Of a stretch of 64,000 bases of DNA, positions 40,606 through 49,853 are shown piece by piece (position 1 is the stretch's first letter; each line of letters opens with the position of its first letter). A model generated the notes under the pieces. That model did no database searches. It had not been told where the DNA came from and saw nothing but the letters and a program-made list of their open reading frames with translations. The position numbers were made by a program, and so were the translations under genes. This DNA comes from Verrucomicrobium spinosum DSM 4136 = JCM 18804 (lineage in GTDB: Bacteria > Verrucomicrobiota > Verrucomicrobiia > Verrucomicrobiales > Verrucomicrobiaceae): the NCBI RefSeq assembly GCF_000172155.1, contig NZ_ABIZ01000001.1, positions 6,047,105-6,111,104 of the forward strand. The letters run 5' to 3'.

Positions 40606-41400
40606 TTAAACGGCGATCTCGGCCTTGATGGCCGGCCACGGGTCGTAGTTTTCCAGGGTAAAGTCCTCGAACTTGAAGCCATCGATGTCGCGCACCTCGG
40701 GATTGATCTTCATCACCGGCAGGGAACGCGGCTCGCGCTCAAGCTGCAATCGCGCCTGATCGAGATGATTGGCATAAAGGTGAAGATCGCCAAAGGTGTG
40801 CACAAACTCTCCGGGCTGCAGATCACAGACCTGTGCCACCATCATGGTAAGCAGCGCGTAGGAGGCGATATTGAAAGGCACCCCCAAAAAAAGATCCGCA
40901 CTCCTTTGGTAAAGCTGGCAGCTCAGGCGGCCCTGATCCACAAAGAACTGAAACATCAGATGGCAGGGCGGCAGAGCCATCTCCCCAATCCGGGCCACAT
41001 TCCAGGCACTGACGATGTGACGGCGGGAATAAGGGTTCTTCTTGATGCTGGCAATGACGTCCGCAATCTGGTCGTGCACCAGCCCATCCGCCCCCTGCCA
41101 GCGACGCCACTGTGCACCATAGACGGGGCCCAGGTTGCCCTCCTCATCCGCCCACTCGTCCCAGATCGTGACCTTGTTCTCGTGGAGGTACTTGATGTTT
41201 GTGTCCCCCTTCAGGAACCACAGCAGTTCATGAATAATGGAGCGAAGGTGCAGCTTCTTGGTGGTCAGCACGGGGAACCCGGCGCTCAAGTCATACCGGG
41301 ACTGCTCGCCAAATACGGAATAGGCCCCCACGCCGGTGCGATCCTGGCGGAAGTTGCCATGCTCCAGAACTTTCTTCAACAGGCGTTGATATTCGAGCAT
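40606..41400 (-). CDS. thyA: Thymidylate synthase
   Basis: At 264 residues it has the same length as E. coli ThyA, and the active-site Cys146 is in place ([13 protein letters not shown]). Other hallmarks are DRTGVG near residue 20, [17 protein letters not shown] near 52, GPVYGAQWR near 91, RRH at 126-128, [18 protein letters not shown] and HLYANH. It makes dTMP from dUMP with methylene-tetrahydrofolate. The start at MLEYQRL is chosen because it gives exact agreement with the family. No folA follows here. Confidence 0.97.
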   Translation of the reverse strand: MLEYQRLLKKVLEHGNFRQDRTGVGAYSVFGEQSRYDLSAGFPVLTTKKLHLRSIIHELLWFLKGDTNIKYLHENKVTIWDEWADEEGNLGPVYGAQWRRWQGADGLVHDQIADVIASIKKNPYSRRHIVSAWNVARIGEMALPPCHLMFQFFVDQGRLSCQLYQRSADLFLGVPFNIASYALLTMMVAQVCDLQPGEFVHTFGDLHLYANHLDQARLQLEREPRSLPVMKINPEVRDIDGFKFEDFTLENYDPWPAIKAEIAV

Positions 41401-41513
41401 GAGTAAGAGTGCACAGATGGGCTGAGGTTGCAACGATTAGACGGCAACATGTCCCGGATGCTCGCAGTTTCCCAAACAAACTTTTGGGCTCCGCTCAAAA
41501 TTCCCCCGTCCTC

Positions 41514-41939
41514 TCAGTCTCCAGAAGCAGACCGTACCCGGCTTCTTTGCTTCTTCACCTCACTGCGCTGGTGCTTGGTTTTCAAGATCCGCTCCTTCAG
41601 TCCCCGCGGCCGTTTGCGGTTCTGGCGCTTCTTTTTCTCCACTTCGTTCCGCCTTTCCAGCTTCACGGCAGCGAGCCTCTCCTCCAGCTTCGAGCACAAC
41701 TCCTCCCGCGCGACCACCCGGTTCAGGCTTTGAGATCGCTCCCGTTGACAGCGAACTTCCAGGCCGGTCGGCACGTGTGTGAGCACCACGGTGGAGGAGG
41801 TTTTGTTGATTTTCTGCCCCCCCGCGCCCGTGCCACGGATGAAGGTCTCCTCCAGATCTTCCTCCCGGATGCCCAGTTTGAGCATTCGCTGGTGGAGGGC
41901 GTTGTCGTCTGGAGCGGCCATGGCAGAATCTACCACCAT
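41514..41939 (-). CDS. arfB: ArfB/YaeJ-like peptidyl-tRNA hydrolase (release-factor domain)
   Basis: The 141-residue protein has GTGAGGQKINKT at residues 37-48, the GGQ-containing release-factor motif. A Lys/Arg-rich C-terminal tail (RRNEVEKKKRQNRKRPRGLK) follows, as in ArfB (YaeJ), which rescues stalled ribosomes by placing the tail in the empty mRNA channel. It lacks the codon-recognition domain of full release factors. MAAPDDNA six codons in is an alternative start. A different family with the same fold (RF-H type) is less likely as no RtcB gene is near. Confidence 0.85.
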   Translation of the reverse strand: MVVDSAMAAPDDNALHQRMLKLGIREEDLEETFIRGTGAGGQKINKTSSTVVLTHVPTGLEVRCQRERSQSLNRVVAREELCSKLEERLAAVKLERRNEVEKKKRQNRKRPRGLKERILKTKHQRSEVKKQRSRVRSASGD

Positions 41940-41981
41940 GTAGGAGGATGAAAAGACGCTTGTTCTTCGCCTCCTGAAATG

Positions 41982-42018
41982 CGAGACCCCGGCCTGCCGT
42001 GGGCAAACCGGGGTCTCG
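41982..42018 (-). terminator. Strong hairpin after the oxidoreductase gene
   Basis: CGAGACCCCGG and CCGGGGTCTCG form a perfect 11-base stem around a 15-base loop. It lies 23 bases beyond the oxidoreductase stop codon. No T run follows on that strand, so termination is likely only if the stem suffices. Confidence 0.6.
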
Positions 42019-42040
42019 AGAATAAGGCGGGAGGGTTGGG

Positions 42041-43405
42041 CTACACCACCTTGGTCACGCCAGGGATGGCGATCGGGTAGTTGCCCGATTCATCCGGCTT
42101 GCTCGGCGGCACGGTCTCCCAAGTCACTTTCGCCGGCATGAGCTGGATCTCGCTCTTGATGGCATCGTCCCACTTCACTTCCTTGCCGCCGTAGGTGGCC
42201 ATGCGCCCCAGAATGGAGGTCATGGTGCTCTCGGCGGTGTAGTAAGCGTCGTTCTTGGGCTTGTTGTTCAGGATGGCGTCCTGAAGCTCATTGTGCTCCA
42301 CCTGGTAGGGGTTCTCATCTTTCTGGCGGAAGTCATACTTCCAGATGACGTTGCCCTTGTAATCCGTGGCGTAGCACTTGTTGTCGTTCTTGAGGTACAA
42401 GATGCCCTTGGTGCCGTGGAATTCTTCGCGGATCTGGTTGAAGCAGCCCTTCTGGTGACGGCACTGGCTGTTCACACGCACGCCGTTGGCATAGGTGAAC
42501 TCGACGAAGTGGTGGTCGAAGATTTCTCCGTACTTGCCGGGGGTGTCGCCCTTCTTTTCCTTGCGGACTTCACGGCCGCCCATGCCCTGGGCACTGATCG
42601 GCGTGCTGCCGATGAACCAGTTGGCGATGTCGATGTTGTGCACGTGCTGCTCGGAGATGTGGTCACCGCAGAGCCAGTTGAAGTAGTACCAGTTGAGCAT
42701 CTGGTACTGCATTTCCGTCATGCCATCCAGGCGGTCCTTCACCCAGACGCCACCGTCGTTCCAGTAAACCTGGCCGCTGACGATCTCGCCGATGATATTG
42801 TTCTCCTTGACCTCTTTCAGAGCATCGCGGTAGCACTTCTGGTAGCGACGCTGAAGGCCGGTCGCCACTTTGAGTCCCTTCTGGTCAGCCACCTTGGCCA
42901 TCTCCAGCACCTTGCGGATGCCTGGAGCGTCCACGGCCACAGGCTTCTCCATGAACACGTTCTTACCGGCGTTCACCGCCGCTTCGAAGTGATAGGGGCG
43001 GAACCCGGGAGGAGTCGCCAGGATCACGAGATCGCACTCCTTGATCACCTTCTCATACCCGTCCAGGCCCACGAACTTGCGGTCGTCGGTCACAGCCACC
43101 TTGTCGGCGTGTTTGTTGCTCAGGTTGCTGTAGGAACCGTCGAGACGCTCCTTGCTGGCGTCTGCCATGGCCCAGAGCTTGAAGCCGCTGTTGGGGCTGC
43201 TCAGTGCCTGGTCTGCCGCGCCGGATCCACGACCGCCGCTGCCAATGAGGCCGATTTTAATATCCTTGCCGGAGGCGGCGAAGGCGTGAGTGGCATTGCT
43301 GAGAGCGACGCCAGTGCCCGCGGCGAGAGCCCCGCGGAGGAAGCCTCGACGCGACGCCTTTTCAGGCACGTAGATGGCATGGTGGTTGGATTCGTGCGTA
43401 GTCAT
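42041..43405 (-). CDS. Gfo/Idh/MocA-family oxidoreductase, Tat-exported
   Basis: The 454-residue protein has a twin-arginine signal (SRRGFLRGALAAGTGVALS, residues 18-36). Then comes a Rossmann start IKIGLIGSGGRGSGA and the family motif MEKPVAVD near residue 160. The C-terminal part has QHVHNIDIANWFIG, i.e. the His/Asp-containing signature. It probably oxidises or epimerises sugars with NAD in the periplasm. It is paired with the epimerase/TIM-barrel gene downstream of its promoter, a common pair in Verrucomicrobia and Planctomycetes that degrade sugars. Confidence 0.88.
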   Translation of the reverse strand: MTTHESNHHAIYVPEKASRRGFLRGALAAGTGVALSNATHAFAASGKDIKIGLIGSGGRGSGAADQALSSPNSGFKLWAMADASKERLDGSYSNLSNKHADKVAVTDDRKFVGLDGYEKVIKECDLVILATPPGFRPYHFEAAVNAGKNVFMEKPVAVDAPGIRKVLEMAKVADQKGLKVATGLQRRYQKCYRDALKEVKENNIIGEIVSGQVYWNDGGVWVKDRLDGMTEMQYQMLNWYYFNWLCGDHISEQHVHNIDIANWFIGSTPISAQGMGGREVRKEKKGDTPGKYGEIFDHHFVEFTYANGVRVNSQCRHQKGCFNQIREEFHGTKGILYLKNDNKCYATDYKGNVIWKYDFRQKDENPYQVEHNELQDAILNNKPKNDAYYTAESTMTSILGRMATYGGKEVKWDDAIKSEIQLMPAKVTWETVPPSKPDESGNYPIAIPGVTKVV

Positions 43406-43445
43406 GGTTGGAACAAGTTCACTTTAACGTGCACTTCACGCCATT

Positions 43446-44300
43446 CTATTCAGCCAGCGTGCTCTTGATCAGTTCGTAGCCTTCCGTATAAACTTCCTCA
43501 GGGGAGGAGAAGAAGTCACGCCACACGCGGGTGGCAGCGGCGAGGTCTGGCAGGGAGCCACCAAAGGCCTCAATCGTGAGCCAGCCATCATAGCCCAGCC
43601 CCTTCAGCTTGCGGATCGCCTCACGGCAGGGGGCGTGGCCCCGCCCGGGAGTGCCGCGGTCATTCTCAGAAATATGGACGTGGTTCAGCTTGCCTGAGTT
43701 GAACACGGTGTCGATGGCCCCTATCGGGTCCTTCTCCTCGATGTTGGCGTGGAAGGTGTCATACATCGTGCCGAAGTTCGGGTGGTTGACCCGCTTGGCA
43801 TAGCTGGCAGCCTGCTCCATCGTGTTCAGCAAGTGGGACTCGAAGCGGTTCAGGGCTTCGATCGCGCACTTCACCCCTGCGGCCTCAGCCACAGGCGAGA
43901 TCGCGCGGTGCACCTCGGCGGCGTGTTCCAGCTCAGTTTCCGTAGGGAAACGGCCGGTGAACTGGCCCAGCACCTGATAGTAAGGGCCGCAAAGCACCTG
44001 CACGCCCGCATTGTGGGCACACTCAAAGACGGACTTCAGGTGGTCGATCGCGCCCTGGCGGTTCTTGGCATCCGGGCTGATCGCGTTGTGTGCCTCGTCC
44101 GGAAGCACTGTCACCGCGGTGGCTTCCAAGCCATTGTCCTTCAACGCCTGCCCGATGGTTTTGAAGTGAGCGGGATCGCTCGTGTCAAAAATGGGGATCT
44201 CCAGACCATCATAGCCCACGGCCTTCAGTTTGGGGAACAGGGAAAAATTCTCTTCGGTCACGTGACCGGTCCAGAGCAACAGGTTAAATCCGATTTTCAT
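43446..44300 (-). CDS. Xylose isomerase-like TIM-barrel sugar epimerase/isomerase
   Basis: The 284-residue protein has the metal-ligand pattern of the D-tagatose 3-epimerase / hydroxypyruvate isomerase group. The pattern is Glu in KCAIEALNRFE, Asp and His in MYDTFHANIEE, His in LNHVHISENDRGTPGRG and Glu in LTIEAFGG. It isomerises keto-sugars. It lies 40 bases upstream of the oxidoreductase in the same direction, so both are probably co-transcribed. The substrate cannot be inferred. Confidence 0.88.
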   Translation of the reverse strand: MKIGFNLLLWTGHVTEENFSLFPKLKAVGYDGLEIPIFDTSDPAHFKTIGQALKDNGLEATAVTVLPDEAHNAISPDAKNRQGAIDHLKSVFECAHNAGVQVLCGPYYQVLGQFTGRFPTETELEHAAEVHRAISPVAEAAGVKCAIEALNRFESHLLNTMEQAASYAKRVNHPNFGTMYDTFHANIEEKDPIGAIDTVFNSGKLNHVHISENDRGTPGRGHAPCREAIRKLKGLGYDGWLTIEAFGGSLPDLAAATRVWRDFFSSPEEVYTEGYELIKSTLAE

Positions 44301-44495
44301 GGGACTGCGAGACTAGGGAGTCCCCGCGGGGGACGCAACTCCTCGGTGCGTGAAAATGTAGGCTAAATCAGACAAGGCAAAGCCGCTTGCAACGGTGCCT
44401 ATCACAGCGATAGTTAACCCCCGTTAATCATCTTTCGCTTGCGCTGGCGTACGGTTTCACCAGCATCTCCACCTCCACCTTCACCACTCCTTTCC

Positions 44496-45023
44496 ATGAA
44501 GCCCGCTCTGATCCTGGCTGCCGCCGCAGCCCTCTGCGTCGCCGCAACATCCTGCAAAACCACCAAGGGTGCCGCTGGTGGCGGTTCAGACTACCAGGAG
44601 TACACCAGCGCAGGGGCTGATGGCGGTTACAATCCCTATCCCGGCCAGCCCGGCTATCAGGAGTACACTGCTCCGAGCAAGACCAAGCCCCAGCCGACGC
44701 CGTCTTACGCGTCCAACAGCGCTCCCCAGTACCAGCAGTACACTCCGCCTCCGCAGCCCTCCTACACCCCACCGCCACAGCCGAGCTACACCCCTGCCCC
44801 AGCCAAGAAGAAAACAGTGGCCGCCAAGTCCACACCCAAGAAATCTCCTGCCAAAACCGCTGCCAAGAAGCCCGTGGCCAAGGGAGGCAGTTACACCGTG
44901 AAGCAGGGCGACACCCTCTACCGGATCGCCCTCAACAAGAAGACCACCGTGAGCAAGCTCAAGAGCGTCAACGGACTGTCCTCAGACACCATCCGCCCCG
45001 GGCAGACCCTCAAGATCCCGTAA
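44496..45023 (+). CDS. LysM-domain lipoprotein
   Basis: The 175-residue protein has a lipoprotein signal ending in AATSC with Cys20. A Pro/Tyr/Gln-rich linker with repeats follows ([21 protein letters not shown] twice). Then come a Lys/Ala-rich histone-like stretch ([15 protein letters not shown]) and one LysM domain near residues 130-174 ([20 protein letters not shown], then [17 protein letters not shown]). It probably binds peptidoglycan at the outer membrane. A terminator follows at once. An ACCTCCACC-type leader precedes it. Confidence 0.9.
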   Translation: MKPALILAAAAALCVAATSCKTTKGAAGGGSDYQEYTSAGADGGYNPYPGQPGYQEYTAPSKTKPQPTPSYASNSAPQYQQYTPPPQPSYTPPPQPSYTPAPAKKKTVAAKSTPKKSPAKTAAKKPVAKGGSYTVKQGDTLYRIALNKKTTVSKLKSVNGLSSDTIRPGQTLKIP

Positions 45024-45059
45024 GTTCTCCCATAGAGGTCTCTCTCTCAAGACACCTCC

Positions 45060-45094
45060 AGCCAGGCTCCGCTGAGACGGGGCCTGGCTTTTTT
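45060..45094 (+). terminator. Rho-independent terminator
   Basis: AGCCAGGC-T-CCG / CGG-G-GCCTGGCT, then six T residues. It ends the LysM lipoprotein gene. Confidence 0.92.
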
Positions 45095-45117
45095 GTGTGC
45101 ATCCACCACCACCGAAC

Positions 45118-45384
45118 ATGCAGGTGACCGTCAACACCATCCTGCCCGGTTCCACCGGAACGGAGAGAGTCGCCGAGATGGCGCAAGGGCTCTTCCCGGA
45201 CCTGAGTGTGGAGGAAGCTGGACCCGAGTTTATGAAACGCGACCACCCGCTTTCCTTCATCGGCCGACTCATCAAACCGTGGGAGATCGCCGACTCGGTG
45301 GCCTTTGGCTCCAGCCCGCGAGCCTTCGCCACCAACGGAGCCGCACTCCGCGTAGATGGCGGGTTGGTGTATCACATAGCCTGA
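45118..45384 (+). pseudogene. Remnant of a short-chain dehydrogenase/reductase (C-terminal third only)
   Basis: The 88 residues match only the end of SDR enzymes: VTVNTILPGSTGTERVAE, then GRLIKPWEIADSVAFGSSPR and NGAALRVDGGLV. The NAD-binding Gly motif, the NNAG strand and the YxxxK active site, which must lie upstream, are missing. A LysM gene terminator fills that place. It is therefore a truncated gene, left after a rearrangement. An ATG in frame at the start means a short peptide could be made, but no activity is likely. Confidence 0.75.
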
Positions 45385-45461
45385 TCCCCTGAACTCCGCC
45401 TGCGTCACACGAGCCTCTCCATTTCCTTGAACCTTCGCAGACTGGACGCGAGCTGCGGCAC

Positions 45462-45863
45462 CTAACTCATCTCCAGCCGGAACTGGGCTCCTTGAGCCTT
45501 TGCGATCTTGAGCACTTCTACCAGAGCCATCAGGTCATCAGCCACAGCTTCGGGGGTCTCCAGAGCCTCTGCTGCATCGGGATTCTGAAGGATAACCCTC
45601 GCCAGTGACTCGAACGCGGCGATGCCTTGGGAACAGTCAAACCACTCTTCGCACGGTCCCAGCAGCTCGTCCAATTCGTCCGGGCCTCCTTCGAAGTCCT
45701 CAGGAATCTCACGGGTGTCACCGAATGAAGAAAGCGCCGGGATTTCATATTCCTCTGCCAGTTCATCCAGTGCCTCAAACTCCAGGGCCAGGTCTTCCCC
45801 ATGGCTGTCGAAGCTGGCATCTGACACAGGTGGATGGAAGACGGGATAGATTCCTAGACTCAT
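45462..45863 (-). CDS. Acidic hypothetical protein
   Basis: The 133-residue product starts at MSLGIYPVFHPPVSD. It is very acidic (SHGEDLALEFEALDELAEEY, then FEGGPDELDELLGPCEEWFD) and ends with a helical part rich in Ala, Leu and Lys. Small acidic cytosolic proteins of this kind are often immunity- or DNA-mimic-like, but I do not recognise the family. No partner toxin lies adjacent. Confidence 0.55.
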   Translation of the reverse strand: MSLGIYPVFHPPVSDASFDSHGEDLALEFEALDELAEEYEIPALSSFGDTREIPEDFEGGPDELDELLGPCEEWFDCSQGIAAFESLARVILQNPDAAEALETPEAVADDLMALVEVLKIAKAQGAQFRLEMS

Positions 45864-46042
45864 AGCGAAGGTGTTGAAAGTGAACTGGAGGGTTGTTAGT
45901 CCGCAGGCTGCGAGAAAAATTCGACAAATCACAGCACAAACCAACCCACCCGTCAATGTTCCCTCCTTTGAGATGAGGTGATTGATCTAGTGCGGTGTTG
46001 CCCACCTGAAGTTTCCCCACCCTGCTTGCGTATGAGAAGGTC

Positions 46043-49000
46043 ATGCACCTTCCTCGAGCACTCTACCTGCCCCTGATCTTCGCCAGTGGCTGGGGCGCAG
46101 GCATCTACGGCCAGGAATCCAAGGACCGTCTGGTCCGGGACACGGAGCTGCTCAGTGCAGTGCAGGAACAAGCCACCTTCCAGGTCCCGTCAGGATTTGA
46201 GGTGCAACTTTTCGCCGATGACGCCCAACTCGGCGGCAAACCGATCAATCTGGGATTTGACCGGCGCGGAAGACTCTGGGTCACAAGCACCCTGGAGTAT
46301 CCCTATGCTGTGCCCAAAGAGAGATGGGAAAACGGGGGTGTGCGCGCAAAAGGAGGACGCGATACCATTCGCATCTTGGAAGACTTGGACGGTGACGGTC
46401 GCGCCGACCGCTCCACCGTCTTTGCCAATGAATTGAACATCCCCACCGGCGTGCTGCCCTACGGCAAAGGCTGCATCGCCTGGAGCATCCCTAACATCGT
46501 CCACTTCGAGGACACGGACGAAGACGGCATTTGTGACCGCCGCACCATTCTCTTTGGACCGCTGGGCTACGAGAAGGACACCCACGGGATGATCTCCAGC
46601 CTGCGCCTCGGGCTGGACGGCTGGGTCTATGCCACCCACGGCTTCTCCAACACCTCCCACTTCAAAGCGAAGGATGGCATCCCCCTGGATCTCAACAGCG
46701 GCAATGTCTTCCGGTTCAACCCCGATGGTTCGAGAGTGGAACGCTGGACCACCGGCCAGGTGAACCCTTTTGGCCTATGCTGGGACTCGCGAGGCAATCT
46801 CTATTCCGCCGACTGCCACAGTTCCCCCATCTACCAGCTCATTCCCGGGGCATCCTATCCCAGCTTCGGCCGCCCTCACGATGGCTTGGGCTTCGCTCCG
46901 GTCATGTGTGAGCATGCCCACGGCTCCACCGGCATCGCTGGCGTGGTGTACCTGGATCAAAATGTCTGGGGGCCTGAATGGAACGATCACATGCTGGTGG
47001 GAAATCCCGTCACCTCCAGGGTGAACCAGGACCTGATCACCTTCACGGGCAGCACGCCGAAGGCGAATGAGAGGCCGGATTTTCTCACCAGCACGGATCC
47101 GTGGTTCCGCCCGGTGGATCTGCAACTGGGCCCGGATCGCGCACTGTACATCGCGGACTTCTACAATCGCATCATCGGTCACTACGAGGTGCCGCTGGAT
47201 CACCCAGGCCGGGACCGCGCCAGCGGACGCATCTGGCGGGTGGTGAAGAAGGATGCCACCCGTGCGTTGCGCCAGACCGCCCTGCACCAGATGACTACGG
47301 AAGACGTCATCACCAGACTCGGTGACGCCAGCCTCACCCTGCGGGGCCTGGCGGTGGCAGAGCTGAAAGAGCGGCTCAGCGGGCCTGCGGCAAGCGAGGC
47401 GCAACAGATACTGGAGAGAGTCGCCCCAGAGAATGCGCGGCAAAGCGCTTCAATGGTCTGGCTGGAGGCAGCCAGTAGGACAAGACCCTCCGGCGTCGAT
47501 CCGCTGGAAGCGATTCATCGTGTTCGCTCGCTCGCGGAAAAGAACACGTTCGATTGGACCCAGACCGATCCACACCTCCTCTCTGTCGTTCTGGAAACTG
47601 TCCCGTATCGAGATCACGCGCCGGAGGTCGGACAACTCCTCGACCTTCGCGCCCGGTTGCCTGAAGGTGATCTGCGCATGCAATACGCCTGGCGACTGGC
47701 CATGCAAAGCGTGTTGCGACGTCAGACAACCGCCGACTGGAGCTCGCTCGCAAAGGGGCGGCTGGATGAGGTTGTCGAGCGGGAACTCTTGCTCGTCGTC
47801 TGCGCCATCCCCTCTCCTGACTCTGCGCGATGGTTGCTGCGGCGCCTGCAGCAGTTCGCCTCCCCTGCCTACTTCCAGGCTGTGGGTGGCGCGGGTCCTT
47901 TGTTGGCCCACGTCGCCAGACAGGCAGGTCCAGAGCTCGAGACCGAGTTGGTGGAGCTGGTGGAAAAATGCCACCCCGGCGATCTGGATGCCCAGTTGGA
48001 ACTCTATGCCGCCATCACAGAGGGCAGAAAGCGGGCGGGGCAACCAGCTGGCCGCGCTGTGGAGAAATGGGCCGGAAGCCTGCAATCCGCCCTGCAGTCA
48101 TGGCTCATTCAGGTGAAGCAACCGGGCTGGGTTCGCACGGGCACAGGAAACAACCCCTGGGTGCTCCAGCAGCGGTCCAGTGAGGACGGGAGTGAGGGCG
48201 CCTTTCTGGGCAGCCTGCCTCCCGGCGGTGAGAAGCTGACAGGCACTCTACGTTCTCCAGATTTTGACCTGCCGGATCAACTTGAATTCTGGATCGCCGG
48301 ACACAGCGGCCCGACCAATCAACCACCTCACGGGCGAAACGTCGTAAGGTTGAGAGATGCGCTCAGCCATGAAATCCTGGCCACCGCCTGGCCGCCCCGT
48401 CAGGACCGGGCTCTCCCCGTGGCCTGGACGTTCTCCCGACAGAAAGAAGCTCTGAAAGCCTTGGGACAGGCCTTGCCTCGCGTTTACCTCGAACTCGTGG
48501 ATGGCGACAGTGGCACCGCCTACGCCTGGCTCGCGACGGGACGCTTCACCCCGCAACCAGTGGCCTATCCCGATGACGATGCACAGACCTTGAACCGGCG
48601 CATCGCGTCCCTGGCTCAACTGGTGCGAGACTTCCCCACGCCGCACGGAGTGAGTCAGTTGCAGAAGGTGGTAGCCCCCACTGGGTCCCTTGCCCCTGCC
48701 ACCCGGGCGCTCATTGCAGAAGCTCTCGTCACTGCCCAGCCCTCACTCCAGCCTCTCGCAGCACTGGCGCGGGAGGCGGAACTGGCACCGCTGGTCTTCA
48801 GCCTCCTCACGCAGCCGTCTCAGACGGCCGCACTCCTTGACAAGGCCTTCAAAGAACAGCCCTACCGCACCCAGGTGAAACTGGCGACCGCCATGGCCGC
48901 CACCCCGGAACAGAGCTCCCAACTGCTCAAACTGGCGCCCCCTCGCGTCCTGGCCGACCCCGTGGTCACTGGGAAACTGCAAGCGCTGAACCTGGCAGAC

Positions 49001-49510
49001 ATCACCCGCCGGTTGGATGAAATCACCCGCGCCCTGCCGCCAGTGAACGCCGGATTGGACGAAATGCTCAAAAGCCGCCTCACCGCGTTCACTCGTGAAC
49101 GGGGCAACGCCGCGGCAGGCGAACAGTTGTTTCAAACAAACTGTGCCGTGTGCCATCGTATCGGGGTGAAGGGCAACCTGGTAGGCCCCCAACTCGACGG
49201 CATCGGTGCACGGGGTGCCGAGCGGTTGTTGGAGGACATTCTCGACCCCAACCGCGCCGTGGACCCGGCGTTCCGGATGCACTTTGTGAAGAAGCGCGAC
49301 GGCGGTGTGCTGGGAGGCCTATTGCGACGGGAGCAGGATGACCAGCTCATCTTTGCCGATGCCGCCGGTCAGGAACATGCCGTAAAAAAGGCCGACATTG
49401 CCGAAGACCAGGAGTCACCATACTCCCTGATGCCCATGGGACTGAACGAAGTGCTGGCGGGGCAGGCGCTGAATGATCTGCTGGAATACCTCCTGGCCAG
49501 GAAATCGTAA
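46043..49510 (+). CDS. PVC-type membrane-bound dehydrogenase with C-terminal c-type haem domain
   Basis: The 1155-residue protein has a signal peptide (LPRALYLPLIFASGWGAGIY). A beta-propeller dehydrogenase-like part follows to about residue 400 (NLGFDRRGRLWVTSTLEYPY, GLDGWVYATHGFSN, GRDRASGRIWRVVK), of the TIGR02604/DUF7133 type. Then comes a HEAT-like helical stretch. At the end is a haem c domain with CAVCH at residues 1034-1038 and the TIGR02603 signature (LVGPQLDGIGARG, then DILDPNRAVDPAF and a C-terminal YLLARK). These proteins are numerous in Verrucomicrobia and Planctomycetes and may oxidise sugars in the periplasm. The start is preceded by GAGAAGG. Confidence 0.9.
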   Translation: MHLPRALYLPLIFASGWGAGIYGQESKDRLVRDTELLSAVQEQATFQVPSGFEVQLFADDAQLGGKPINLGFDRRGRLWVTSTLEYPYAVPKERWENGGVRAKGGRDTIRILEDLDGDGRADRSTVFANELNIPTGVLPYGKGCIAWSIPNIVHFEDTDEDGICDRRTILFGPLGYEKDTHGMISSLRLGLDGWVYATHGFSNTSHFKAKDGIPLDLNSGNVFRFNPDGSRVERWTTGQVNPFGLCWDSRGNLYSADCHSSPIYQLIPGASYPSFGRPHDGLGFAPVMCEHAHGSTGIAGVVYLDQNVWGPEWNDHMLVGNPVTSRVNQDLITFTGSTPKANERPDFLTSTDPWFRPVDLQLGPDRALYIADFYNRIIGHYEVPLDHPGRDRASGRIWRVVKKDATRALRQTALHQMTTEDVITRLGDASLTLRGLAVAELKERLSGPAASEAQQILERVAPENARQSASMVWLEAASRTRPSGVDPLEAIHRVRSLAEKNTFDWTQTDPHLLSVVLETVPYRDHAPEVGQLLDLRARLPEGDLRMQYAWRLAMQSVLRRQTTADWSSLAKGRLDEVVERELLLVVCAIPSPDSARWLLRRLQQFASPAYFQAVGGAGPLLAHVARQAGPELETELVELVEKCHPGDLDAQLELYAAITEGRKRAGQPAGRAVEKWAGSLQSALQSWLIQVKQPGWVRTGTGNNPWVLQQRSSEDGSEGAFLGSLPPGGEKLTGTLRSPDFDLPDQLEFWIAGHSGPTNQPPHGRNVVRLRDALSHEILATAWPPRQDRALPVAWTFSRQKEALKALGQALPRVYLELVDGDSGTAYAWLATGRFTPQPVAYPDDDAQTLNRRIASLAQLVRDFPTPHGVSQLQKVVAPTGSLAPATRALIAEALVTAQPSLQPLAALAREAELAPLVFSLLTQPSQTAALLDKAFKEQPYRTQVKLATAMAATPEQSSQLLKLAPPRVLADPVVTGKLQALNLADITRRLDEITRALPPVNAGLDEMLKSRLTAFTRERGNAAAGEQLFQTNCAVCHRIGVKGNLVGPQLDGIGARGAERLLEDILDPNRAVDPAFRMHFVKKRDGGVLGGLLRREQDDQLIFADAAGQEHAVKKADIAEDQESPYSLMPMGLNEVLAGQALNDLLEYLLARKS

Positions 49511-49548
49511 AGCCACCAACTAGGGAGAACAGACCCACCCACGCGCTC

Positions 49549-49792
49549 GAACCCGGAGGGTTCACCATGAATAGCCATGCGGTGAAACGAGCGTAGCGAG
49601 TGAAACCCATGGAAAATGTCAGGAGGAAACACTACCGCAAAGCGGTAGGCCATCAGCGCAGACAAACATCCCATGTGGGCAGCACCCGCCCAAGGCCTAC
49701 CGCTCCGCGGTAGCAGGTGTTAACGCTTTCCACGGGTTTGGCTCGCTAAACTCGCCTAACCCGTGGCTATTCATGGTGAACCCTCCGGGTTC
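49549..49792. repeat. Palindromic host repeat element, copy B (244 bp, perfect 29-bp terminal inverted repeats)
   Basis: The termini are GAACCCGGAGGGTTCACC...TAGCCA and its exact inverse. Sub-terminal parts (AGCGAGTGAAACCCATGGAAA against TTTCCACGGGTTTGGCTCGC) and central parts (TACCGCAAAGCGGTAGGCC against GGCCTACCGCTCCGCGGTA) are also inverted, so the element can fold into one long hairpin. No coding frame is seen. It fills the gap between two genes. No flanking direct repeat was found. Confidence 0.88.
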
Positions 49793-49853
49793 GAAATTCC
49801 AAACTTGCGTTGAGGGTCCGCTCGCCCCAACCTCCCCTCACTACACCCACGAT

